A DNA stretch of 64,000 nucleotides from Taibaiella chishuiensis (lineage in GTDB: Bacteria > Bacteroidota > Bacteroidia > Chitinophagales > Chitinophagaceae). Location of the stretch: positions 62,001 through 126,000 of the forward strand of contig NZ_PYGD01000013.1 of NCBI RefSeq assembly GCF_003014535.1, in the 5' to 3' direction. The notes beneath the pieces were generated by a model, which saw only the letters and a program-made list of their open reading frames with translations, did not search any database and was not told the DNA's origin. The position numbers were made by a program, and so were the translations under genes. Shown one piece after another: positions 9,688 to 16,142 of this stretch (the stretch's first letter is position 1; every line of letters starts with the position of its first letter).

Positions 9688-10194
9688 TTAAGCGTTCGTT
9701 TTTTGAGCTTCCCATCGCTGGAAGGTAAAGGCAAAAGCATGTTTATCGTCTGCGGGATGTGCTTCCTCCCATACCAGTTGCCATTGTCCGGGCGCAATGA
9801 CCGGGAAAAAGGCAGTACCGTTATTAATCGTGGTATGTACCCGGGTCATATAAATTACATCAGCCAGGTGCATGGCGGCTTTATAGATCTGTCCGCCGCC
9901 GATGATGGCCACCTCGGCATGGTGCTGCGCCCGCAGGTAATCCAGGGCCTCTTCTATACGGGAAAAGACCAGCACACCTTCCGGGACTTCCTTCAGCGTA
10001 GCCGAAATAACGATATTCAGCCTGCCGGGCAATGCTTTTCCCAGGGAAATCCAGGTGTTCTTGCCCATGATCACAGGTTTGCCCAGCGATTGTTTTTTAA
10101 AAAATTTCAGATCATCGGGCAACCGCCAGGGCAATTCGTTGTCTACCCCGATCACGTTGTTTTCGGAGGCAGCTACTATCATGGATACTTGCAT
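9688..10194 (-). CDS. folA: Dihydrofolate reductase
   Basis: A 168-residue protein of normal DHFR length. It reduces dihydrofolate to tetrahydrofolate with NADPH in the cytoplasm. Family hallmarks are visible in order: SMIVAASENNVIGVDNELPWRLPDD with the substrate-binding aspartate, VIMGKNTWISLGKALPGR, and the NADPH-binding VAIIGGGQIYKAAM. Its start at 10194 lies 4 nt after a CATCTTTG box. A methyltransferase-like gene follows immediately downstream on the same strand. Confidence 0.95.
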   Translation of the reverse strand: MQVSMIVAASENNVIGVDNELPWRLPDDLKFFKKQSLGKPVIMGKNTWISLGKALPGRLNIVISATLKEVPEGVLVFSRIEEALDYLRAQHHAEVAIIGGGQIYKAAMHLADVIYMTRVHTTINNGTAFFPVIAPGQWQLVWEEAHPADDKHAFAFTFQRWEAQKTNA

Positions 10195-10198
10195 GGGG

Positions 10199-10206
10199 CA
10201 AAGATG
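10199..10206 (-). promoter_or_regulatory. Candidate -7 box for folA, very close to the start codon
   Basis: On the minus strand CATCTTTG, one base off TAnnTTTG, ends 4 nt before the folA ATG. If it is the -7 element, the transcript would begin at or next to the ATG. Confidence 0.4.
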
Positions 10207-10322
10207 ACGATTTTTATTTAGTCCTTAAAGAGGAATAAGGAATTGCCGCGGGAGCAGTCATCTCCGGCGCCGGTTTACACTTTATTTAACCGTAATATTT
10301 TTACAATACCATGACAATCCAT

Positions 10323-10330
10323 TACCTTCG
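10323..10330 (+). promoter_or_regulatory. Candidate -7 box for the mono-haem lipoprotein gene
   Basis: TACCTTCG, one base off TAnnTTTG, ends exactly 20 nt before the ATG at 10351. The genes at 10765 and 12004 show the same spacing. Confidence 0.45.
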
Positions 10331-10350
10331 GTAGTATAAATCTTGACCTT

Positions 10351-10686
10351 ATGAAGAAAATAGCCGCGATTATCCTGTACGGTGCATTTGCCACCCTGAT
10401 GGTGCATTGTTCGCCCAAAGCCAGCAAGGCGATCAGCGAGCTGCCCGTAGAATCAAAAGAGCAGATCGTTGCCCAATACAGTCCGCAGCAACTGGAGTCG
10501 GGTAAAACCATTTTCATGAGCAGTTGTAATAAATGTCATAAATTAAAAGAGCCGGGTAGCCGCACTCCGGAGCAATGGAATAAAGTGCTGAAACGCATGA
10601 TTCCTAAAGCCAGGCTGAGCGACGAGGACGGAAAACTGGTAAGGGCCTATCTCATAGCCAATTCCAAAACAGCCATCGATAAATAA
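10351..10686 (+). CDS. Small mono-haem c-type cytochrome lipoprotein
   Basis: A 111-residue protein with a signal peptide ending in a lipobox-like LMVHC, so the cysteine at about residue 20 is probably lipidated. A single haem-binding CNKCH lies near residue 58, followed by a short helical region with a methionine (KRMIPKARLS) that could be the distal ligand. The length and single motif fit a small periplasmic or membrane-anchored electron carrier. No partner oxidase or reductase adjoins it; it has its own box and terminator, so it appears to be a single-gene unit. Confidence 0.78.
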   Translation: MKKIAAIILYGAFATLMVHCSPKASKAISELPVESKEQIVAQYSPQQLESGKTIFMSSCNKCHKLKEPGSRTPEQWNKVLKRMIPKARLSDEDGKLVRAYLIANSKTAIDK

Positions 10687-10700
10687 TTAATACCGATATA

Positions 10701-10730
10701 AAGCCTGTCTATAGCAGACAGGCTTTTTTT
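10701..10730 (+). terminator. Terminator after the cytochrome lipoprotein gene
   Basis: A 10-bp perfect stem (10701-10710 with 10716-10725) with a 5-nt loop is followed by a run of T. The T-run ends 6 nt before the -7 box of bshA. Confidence 0.9.
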
Positions 10731-10736
10731 ATTCCC

Positions 10737-10744
10737 TAACTTTG
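10737..10744 (+). promoter_or_regulatory. -7 promoter box for bshA
   Basis: TAACTTTG is an exact match to the Bacteroidota -7 consensus TAnnTTTG and ends 20 nt before the bshA ATG. The terminator T-run lies just upstream. No clear -33 TTTG is present. Confidence 0.6.
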
Positions 10745-10764
10745 TAGCATATCAACACGGATCT

Positions 10765-11907
10765 ATGAAGATAGGAATTGTATGTTACCCTACATTTGGC
10801 GGCAGTGGCGTGATGGCTACGGAACTGGGGCTTGCCCTTGCCGACAAAGGCCATGAAATACATTTTATTACTTACCAGCAACCGGTAAGGCTCAATGTAT
10901 TCCGGCCCAATATCTATTACCACGAAGTTATCGTGCCCAAATACCCGTTGTTTGATTTTCCGCCTTACGAAACAGCGCTGGCCAGTACCCTGGTCAACGT
11001 GGTCAATAACAACCAGCTCGACCTGCTGCATGTGCATTATGCCATTCCCCATGCATCGTCGGCCTATTTTGCAAGACAGATGCTGAAAAAACAGGGTAAG
11101 GATATTCCCTTTATCACTACCCTGCATGGCACCGATATTACCCTGGTCGGTAAAGACTCGACCTATGGCTGCGTCGTTACCTTCTCCATCAACGAATCGG
11201 ACGCCATTACGGCCGTATCCGAAAACCTGCGCGAAGAGACGTTCAAATCCTTCGCGATCGACAAAGAGATCAGCGTAGTGCCCAACTTTGTAGATGCACA
11301 ACGCTTTCACCTTACCAATAAAGAACATTTTAAAAAGATGCTGGCCCCGGCCGGAGAACGCATACTGGCGCACGTTTCCAATTTCAGGAAGGTAAAACGC
11401 GTTGAAGATGTACTGGCTATATTCGAACAGGTACGCAGCCATATGCCTTCTAAACTGCTGATGATCGGCGACGGCCCCGAACGCCAGAATGCGGAAGACC
11501 TTTGCCGGAAAATGGGCATCGCCGACGATATCCGTTTCCTGGGCAAACAGGACCAGATGGAAGAGATCCTCAATATAGCCGATGTATTCCTGCTCCCCTC
11601 CCAGTACGAAAGCTTCGGACTGGCAGCGCTGGAGGCCATGGCCTGCGGCGTACCCGTTATCTCTTCGAATGCAGGCGGCTTGCCCGAGATCAATATCCAC
11701 AACCAGACCGGCTTCCTGGCCGATGTAGGCGATGTAAAAACGATGGCTGCCCATACCGTATACCTGCTGGAGCATGAAGAGCGCCTGCAGCAATTTAAAG
11801 AGCAGGCCCTGGCCCATGCCGCCAACTTCTCGATCGATAAGATCGTGCCGATGTATGAAAACCTGTACCGCCAGGTAACTGCCAACAGGCATGTACCCAT
11901 CGTGTAA
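10765..11907 (+). CDS. bshA: N-acetyl-alpha-D-glucosaminyl L-malate synthase (bacillithiol biosynthesis)
   Basis: A 380-residue GT-B fold glycosyltransferase of family 4. BshA transfers GlcNAc from UDP-GlcNAc to L-malate, the first step of bacillithiol synthesis. The N-terminus MKIGIVCYPTFGGSGVMATELG is characteristic of BshA. HGTDITLVG lies near residue 127, and the donor-binding E-x7-E region is YESFGLAALEAMACGVPVIS. The other bacillithiol genes (bshB, bshC) are not adjacent, which is common. The gene has its own promoter box and terminator. Confidence 0.93.
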   Translation: MKIGIVCYPTFGGSGVMATELGLALADKGHEIHFITYQQPVRLNVFRPNIYYHEVIVPKYPLFDFPPYETALASTLVNVVNNNQLDLLHVHYAIPHASSAYFARQMLKKQGKDIPFITTLHGTDITLVGKDSTYGCVVTFSINESDAITAVSENLREETFKSFAIDKEISVVPNFVDAQRFHLTNKEHFKKMLAPAGERILAHVSNFRKVKRVEDVLAIFEQVRSHMPSKLLMIGDGPERQNAEDLCRKMGIADDIRFLGKQDQMEEILNIADVFLLPSQYESFGLAALEAMACGVPVISSNAGGLPEINIHNQTGFLADVGDVKTMAAHTVYLLEHEERLQQFKEQALAHAANFSIDKIVPMYENLYRQVTANRHVPIV

Positions 11908-11934
11908 GACAGTCCCGAAAAAGAGACTCCCGAT

Positions 11935-11967
11935 AAAAAAGACGCTGCCGGCCGGTAGCGTCTTTTT
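11935..11967 (+). terminator. Terminator after bshA
   Basis: The inverted repeat AAAAGACGCT ... AGCGTCTTTT surrounds a GCCGGCCGGT centre and is followed by T residues, 27 bp after the bshA stop codon. Confidence 0.85.
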
Positions 11968-11975
11968 ATATACCC

Positions 11976-11983
11976 TAACTTTG
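11976..11983 (+). promoter_or_regulatory. -7 promoter box for the methyltransferase gene at 12004
   Basis: TAACTTTG, an exact consensus match, ends 20 nt before the ATG at 12004. It sits just after the bshA terminator, in the same arrangement seen upstream of bshA. Confidence 0.6.
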
Positions 11984-12003
11984 CAGCCTTTATTCCACGC
12001 TGC

Positions 12004-12696
12004 ATGCAAGATATACTGGGCCAGGCCATCTCGGACTACTACAATTACGAACGCGACCAGACCTTATGGGTACACGATACCCTGGGGCCTAAAGTACCCA
12101 TGCCGGTGTCGGTTTATTTCCGGCCCGAAAAGGATATGCCCGCACTGGAGCTCGAAGCCCTGCGCCATTGCAAAGGCCGGGTGCTCGACATTGGCGCGGG
12201 TGCAGGCAGTCATGCGCTGGCCTTACAGGACCGTGGCATCGATGTTGCCGCTATCGACATATCGCCGCTGGCCGTATCGGTAATGCAGTCGAGAGGTGTG
12301 GAAAAGGCATTGGTAACAGATATTTTCCAGTTTGGGGGCGAACGTTACGATACCTTATTGCTGATGATGAACGGCATTGGTCTTTGCAGCAATATTGCGG
12401 GCCTGCACCGTTTCCTGAAGTATACCCGGAACCTGCTGGCGCCCGGCGGGCAATTACTTTTCGACTCCTCCGATGTGGCTTATCTCTATGAAGACGGCTT
12501 ACCCGCCGGCGACAACTATTACGGCGAAATCCGTTGCCGCTACGAGTATAAAAAACAGAAGACCGACTGGTTTACCTGGTTGTACGCCGACCAGTCGGTA
12601 CTGGCAACCGTTGCCCGCGAAGAGGGCTATCATAGCGAAGTCCTGTTTGAAGACGATAACGACCAATACCTGGTCCGGCTCCGACCCATTTCTTAA
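12004..12696 (+). CDS. Class I SAM-dependent methyltransferase
   Basis: A 230-residue soluble methyltransferase. SAM motif I is VLDIGAGAGSHALALQ near residue 60, followed by the acidic motif II position in VAAIDISPLAV and by the motif IV-like LLLMMNGIGL. The start codon follows a TAACTTTG box by 20 nt. The substrate cannot be read from the sequence. It lies between bshA and fmt but shows no functional tie to either. A bidirectional terminator separates it from fmt. Confidence 0.82.
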   Translation: MQDILGQAISDYYNYERDQTLWVHDTLGPKVPMPVSVYFRPEKDMPALELEALRHCKGRVLDIGAGAGSHALALQDRGIDVAAIDISPLAVSVMQSRGVEKALVTDIFQFGGERYDTLLLMMNGIGLCSNIAGLHRFLKYTRNLLAPGGQLLFDSSDVAYLYEDGLPAGDNYYGEIRCRYEYKKQKTDWFTWLYADQSVLATVAREEGYHSEVLFEDDNDQYLVRLRPIS

Positions 12697-12735
12697 ATTA
12701 TAAAGGTGCAGCCCGGGCCGCACCTTTATAATTTT
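12696..12735. terminator. Bidirectional terminator between convergent genes
   Basis: A stem of about 14 bp (AATTATAAAGGTGC with its complement) flanks a GC-rich loop of about 10 nt and is bounded by A- and T-tracts. It lies between the methyltransferase gene on the plus strand and fmt on the minus strand. Confidence 0.88.
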
Positions 12736-12752
12736 ACAGAGTTAGCTCTGGC

Positions 12753-13685
12753 TTATAACCGGAAGCCGCGCAGGAAGGCTTCGATATCCATCCTCTTTTT
12801 ACCTTCATACTGGATATCGCGGCAGTATACCCAGCCATCGGCTGCGGCAAACCGGAGATAGGTTTTACCATCCGATTCGTAATGCCCCGGCTGCTGTCCG
12901 TGTTGCTCCAGGCTGAACGCCGACGTAAATATTTTTAGCTGTTTGCCTCCAAGCGTGGTAAAGGCCGCAGGGTACGGCGACATACCGCGTACCAGGTTAT
13001 GTACCGAGGCCGCATCGCGCTGCCAGTCGATCTGGCAATCTTCGCGGAAGATCTTGGGTGCATGTTTTAAGACGCCGGTTTCCGGTTGCGGCTGTTCGGC
13101 AATTGTTCCTTTTACCAATCCGTCTACGGTACGCAACAGCAAAGCGGCGCCTTCCTGCATCAGTTTTTCGTACAGGGTACCGATATTGTCGGCATCCAGG
13201 ATCGGGACGCTTTGTTGTAAAAGAATATTGCCCGTATCGATTTCGTGTACCAGTTTAAACGTCGTTACCCCGGTCTCGTGCTCGCCGTTGATGATGGCCC
13301 AGTTAATAGGAGCTGCGCCCCGGTATTGCGGCAGCAGCGAAGCATGTACATTAACCGTACCCATGGGCGGCATGTTCCATACCACTTCGGGCAACATACG
13401 AAAGGCGACCACGACCTGCAGGTCGGCCTTGTAAGCAGCCAGCTCGGCCAGGAACGCGCGACTGCGCAGCTTTTCGGGCTGCAATACCGGCAATTGCTGT
13501 GTGACAGCGTATTCTTTAACGGCAGAAGCCTTAAGCTGCATGCCGCGGCCGGCGGGCTTATCGGGCGCTGTAACTACAGCCACCACGTTGTACTTGTTTT
13601 CGACCAGTGCTTTAAGGGTAGCCACGGCAAAGTCGGGCGTACCGAGGAATATGATGCGTGGATATTGCGGATCAGTAGGAGTCAT
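12753..13685 (-). CDS. fmt: Methionyl-tRNA formyltransferase
   Basis: A 310-residue enzyme that formylates initiator Met-tRNA using 10-formyl-tetrahydrofolate. The N-terminal formyltransferase domain shows IIFLGTPDFAVATLKAL, the VTAPDKPAGRG loop, and the catalytic block NVHASLLPQYRGAAPINWAI with the asparagine and histidine. The C-terminal tRNA-binding domain follows. The frame opens upstream, but ATG at 13685 is the likely start because it gives the family N-terminus and lies 5 nt after an exact TAnnTTTG box. It functions with def, found at 43914-44492. Confidence 0.95.
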   Translation of the reverse strand: MTPTDPQYPRIIFLGTPDFAVATLKALVENKYNVVAVVTAPDKPAGRGMQLKASAVKEYAVTQQLPVLQPEKLRSRAFLAELAAYKADLQVVVAFRMLPEVVWNMPPMGTVNVHASLLPQYRGAAPINWAIINGEHETGVTTFKLVHEIDTGNILLQQSVPILDADNIGTLYEKLMQEGAALLLRTVDGLVKGTIAEQPQPETGVLKHAPKIFREDCQIDWQRDAASVHNLVRGMSPYPAAFTTLGGKQLKIFTSAFSLEQHGQQPGHYESDGKTYLRFAAADGWVYCRDIQYEGKKRMDIEAFLRGFRL

Positions 13686-13690
13686 GGCAG

Positions 13691-13698
13691 CAAAAATA
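13691..13698 (-). promoter_or_regulatory. -7 box immediately upstream of fmt
   Basis: TATTTTTG on the minus strand matches TAnnTTTG exactly and ends 5 nt before the chosen fmt start. A promoter here would give a leaderless or nearly leaderless mRNA. Confidence 0.5.
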
Positions 13699-13834
13699 AG
13701 GCCTCGCCGACGATCTGCAAATTCAGCATACAATATGCAGTGTCAGAAACTAGTAAAGAATTAACAGGTTTGTTATATCTGTTATAGTAACTGTTCGTTC
13801 TATTTATTACTTTTACCGCTTTAAACGACGAGCT

Positions 13835-14395
13835 ATGGCGCAGCCGCTACTGCCTAACGACGATAATGAACTATTACTTGCCTTCCGGGACGAAAGTACC
13901 CGGGAGGCCGCCTATACCAAGATCATCCGTAAATACCAGGAAAAATTGTACTGGCATATCCGCCGTATGGTCGTGAACCATGACGATGCTAACGATGTAC
14001 TGCAAAATACATTTATCAAAGTATGGAACTACCTGGATAACTTCCGGGAAGAAGCCAACCTGTATACCTGGATGTACCGGATCGCCACCAACGAAACCCT
14101 GACCTTCCTCGATAAGGAAAAACGCAGGGCTTCCTTATCGCTTTCCGATCACGAAAGCAGCCTTGCCAATAAACTCCAGTCTGAAAAAGGATTCGATGCC
14201 AATAAGCTGGAATGGAAACTGCAGCAGGCCATCCAGAGTTTGCCGGAGAAACAGCGGACCGTGTTCCTGCTCCGCTACTATGAAGAGATGCCGTATGAAG
14301 AGATGTCGGTAGCCCTCGAAACCTCGACCGGCGCCCTTAAGGCATCGTACCACCATGCAGTGAAAAAAGTAGAGGAATTTTTAAAGCGAGATTAA
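13835..14395 (+). CDS. RNA polymerase sigma factor, sigma-70 family (ECF-like)
   Basis: A 186-residue protein with sigma region 2 (HDDANDVLQNTFIKVWNYL, then NLYTWMYRIATNE) and sigma region 4 (LPEKQRTVFLLRYYEEMPYEEMSVAL with the helix-turn-helix to about residue 180). Regions 1 and 3 are absent, which is the ECF form. It directs RNA polymerase to a dedicated set of promoters. It is followed after 33 bp by a single-membrane-span protein that may be its anti-sigma factor, then by a small periplasmic protein. The three probably form one operon. Confidence 0.9.
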   Translation: MAQPLLPNDDNELLLAFRDESTREAAYTKIIRKYQEKLYWHIRRMVVNHDDANDVLQNTFIKVWNYLDNFREEANLYTWMYRIATNETLTFLDKEKRRASLSLSDHESSLANKLQSEKGFDANKLEWKLQQAIQSLPEKQRTVFLLRYYEEMPYEEMSVALETSTGALKASYHHAVKKVEEFLKRD

Positions 14396-14428
14396 ACCCC
14401 GGTTATAAATATAGGTCTATAACACAAT

Positions 14429-15256
14429 ATGAAAAACCGTGAAGTAATATTAGCAGAATTGGGCGATCTAAACGCAAGTTTCGGGGCACCTGAATTTAAT
14501 GTAGCTACATTACAGGCACCGGAAGGCTACTTTCAGCATTTCCCTGTTGAAATGACCGCCATCATAAAAGCCATGAACAGCGAGGATGCACAGTTACCGC
14601 AAGCGTACCAGGCGGAGGCTGCCTACACTGTTCCCGATCAGTATTTCGCGCAATTGCCGGAGCTGTTGCTTTCCAGGGTCAGGGCGGCCGATGAACTCAT
14701 CCATAAGGGCAACTATACATGGGACAACGCAGCGAAGCAAAACCCCTACACCCTGCCCGAAAATTATTTTGATCAGTTCGAATCCCAACTGATGGCCCGC
14801 ATATCCGAGCCGGTTGCGAACGCCCAGGCCGAGATCGACCAATTGTCGCCTTTACTGGCCGGACTCAGGCAACAGCAGGTTTTCGAGGTGCCGCAGGATT
14901 ATTTCCAGGCTCCCGTAGCAGCGCCCAAACCGGTCAGGACAGTAGAACATCCTTCGGTAAAAAGTATCAAATGGGCCCGTTGGGCAGCGGCAGCAGCCAT
15001 CCTTATCATATTCGGACTGGGTGCGTTCCAGATGTTCAACCCTGCCATCGCAGAACCCAAGCAAAGCTTCCAGCAGTCGCTGGCCCAGATCCCAAGCGAC
15101 TCCATCCGCGAATGGTTGTCTACCAATATGGATGAAGAAGACATCAACAGCCTGGGCAACAGTGTTGCCGGCCTGGATGTGATCAGTACCAGCAGTGTAC
15201 TGAAAGGATTTACAGACAAAGAAATTGAACAATACATAGAGTCAGAGGTTTGGTAA
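14429..15256 (+). CDS. Putative anti-sigma-like membrane protein with repeated P-x-x-YF motif
   Basis: A 275-residue protein with a long cytoplasmic N-terminal part, one transmembrane segment at about residues 187-205 (ending IFGLGAFQMFN), and a short outer part. No known domain is recognised. The cytoplasmic part contains four spaced copies of a P-x-x-YF motif: APEGYFQHF (about 30), VPDQYFAQL (about 69), LPENYFDQF (about 109) and VPQDYFQAP (about 154). The position right after the sigma factor and the single-span topology fit an anti-sigma factor. That is inferred from context, and no zinc-binding anti-sigma motif is seen. Confidence 0.7.
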   Translation: MKNREVILAELGDLNASFGAPEFNVATLQAPEGYFQHFPVEMTAIIKAMNSEDAQLPQAYQAEAAYTVPDQYFAQLPELLLSRVRAADELIHKGNYTWDNAAKQNPYTLPENYFDQFESQLMARISEPVANAQAEIDQLSPLLAGLRQQQVFEVPQDYFQAPVAAPKPVRTVEHPSVKSIKWARWAAAAAILIIFGLGAFQMFNPAIAEPKQSFQQSLAQIPSDSIREWLSTNMDEEDINSLGNSVAGLDVISTSSVLKGFTDKEIEQYIESEVW

Positions 15257-15289
15257 TCCCTGCACCCTTTAGTTTTAAAATAGAAAGCA

Positions 15290-15706
15290 ATGTTTAAAAA
15301 GATAGCCACCGGAACCCTCTTATTATTAACCCTTCTGTGCACCACGATACAAGCCCAGGACCGGGCCACACCCGATCCGAAAATAAGAGCGCTGAAGGTC
15401 GAATTCGTTACCGGTAGAATGAGTCTTACCCAACAGCAGACCCAACGGTTCCTGCCCCTGTACCATCGTTACTCGGATGAGCTGTTGTTTGTAAAACGCA
15501 AGATCAAGAACCTGAAGAATAATGCCAGCAGCCAATACCAGGTGGAAGAGCGGCAGAACCTGGAAGAGAAAATGGTTGAAATAAAAGGCCGCTACAAAGA
15601 TGACTTCCTGAAAATAATTACCGCACAGCAATTAGCAGCCATGTACCAGGCCGAAGGTGAATTTAAAAATGTATTACTGGAACATCTGAAGAAAACCGGG
15701 AAATAA
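15290..15706 (+). CDS. Small periplasmic helical protein, Spy/CpxP-like
   Basis: A 138-residue protein with a signal peptide (about residues 1-22, ending IQAQ). The mature part is charged and predicted helical, with SLTQQQTQRFLPLYHRY followed by a long coiled-coil-like stretch. This pattern resembles small periplasmic Spy/CpxP-type sensors or chaperones found downstream of ECF sigma genes in Bacteroidota. I cannot see the LTxxQ repeats clearly enough to assign the family. A role in sensing or buffering envelope stress for the sigma/anti-sigma pair is an inference. Confidence 0.65.
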   Translation: MFKKIATGTLLLLTLLCTTIQAQDRATPDPKIRALKVEFVTGRMSLTQQQTQRFLPLYHRYSDELLFVKRKIKNLKNNASSQYQVEERQNLEEKMVEIKGRYKDDFLKIITAQQLAAMYQAEGEFKNVLLEHLKKTGK

Positions 15707-15728
15707 GCGCCGGTATGTTTTAAAGCGC

Positions 15729-15944
15729 AGGGTCTTAACGAGACGCCAATACCAGAAAACAATAAGAAACAATACCTGATAAGAAATTAAAACACCATGC
15801 TGGTCATGGTGTTTTTTTATTTTTATAATGCCGGTATGTGTTATAGCACAGAGTGCTTAGCGGGACGCTAGAACAGATGTGAGATCCATTTTAAAGACCA
15901 GGGCGCTTAGCGGACGCTAGAACCAGGTGGGACGCTAAGACCAG
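15729..15944. repeat. Cluster of short REP-like hairpin repeats
   Basis: Related copies occur at 15729-15755, 15851-15876, 15901-15926 and a half copy at 15927-15944. The best two share CTTAGCG-GACGCTAGAAC with CAG near the end, and each contains TAGCG-(GGA or GA)-CGCTA, a 5-bp hairpin. The first copy is diverged (CTTAACGAGACGCCAATACCAG). No open reading frame covers them. Confidence 0.55.
15790..15818 (+). terminator. Terminator of the sigma factor operon
   Basis: AACACCATG and CATGGTGTT form a 9-bp stem around a CTGGT loop, followed by seven T. It lies about 85 bp after the last gene of the sigma operon. Confidence 0.85.
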
Positions 15945-16142
15945 ATTCGTAAACGGACTCCGTTCAAAACCAAAAAATCACCCACATTAACCAACATGTT
16001 TTGGTAGGCTTCGCATAAAATAAAGTAATAAATAAAAAGAAAGGCATAAAGTTTTTATATTTATCCTATCCTTTACAAAATTTTGGCGGTCTTTTATAAT
16101 TAGCAGTTTATCAGCAAAATAGTAACATTCGATATATTTAAC

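Larger units (their letters stand above)
15707..16142. other. Intergenic region of 436 bp with terminator and short repeats
   Basis: No gene is supported here. The region holds a terminator for the sigma operon and three to four copies of a short hairpin-forming repeat, then an AT-rich stretch leading to the first adhesin gene. Confidence 0.7.

Noticed and set aside
10729-12009. 426-codon minus-strand frame opposite bshA
   Set aside because: bshA has full family motifs, promoter box and terminator; the opposite frame has none.
15729-15944. Possible CRISPR array
   Set aside because: Spacing is irregular, copies diverge, there are too few units, and there are no cas genes in the window.
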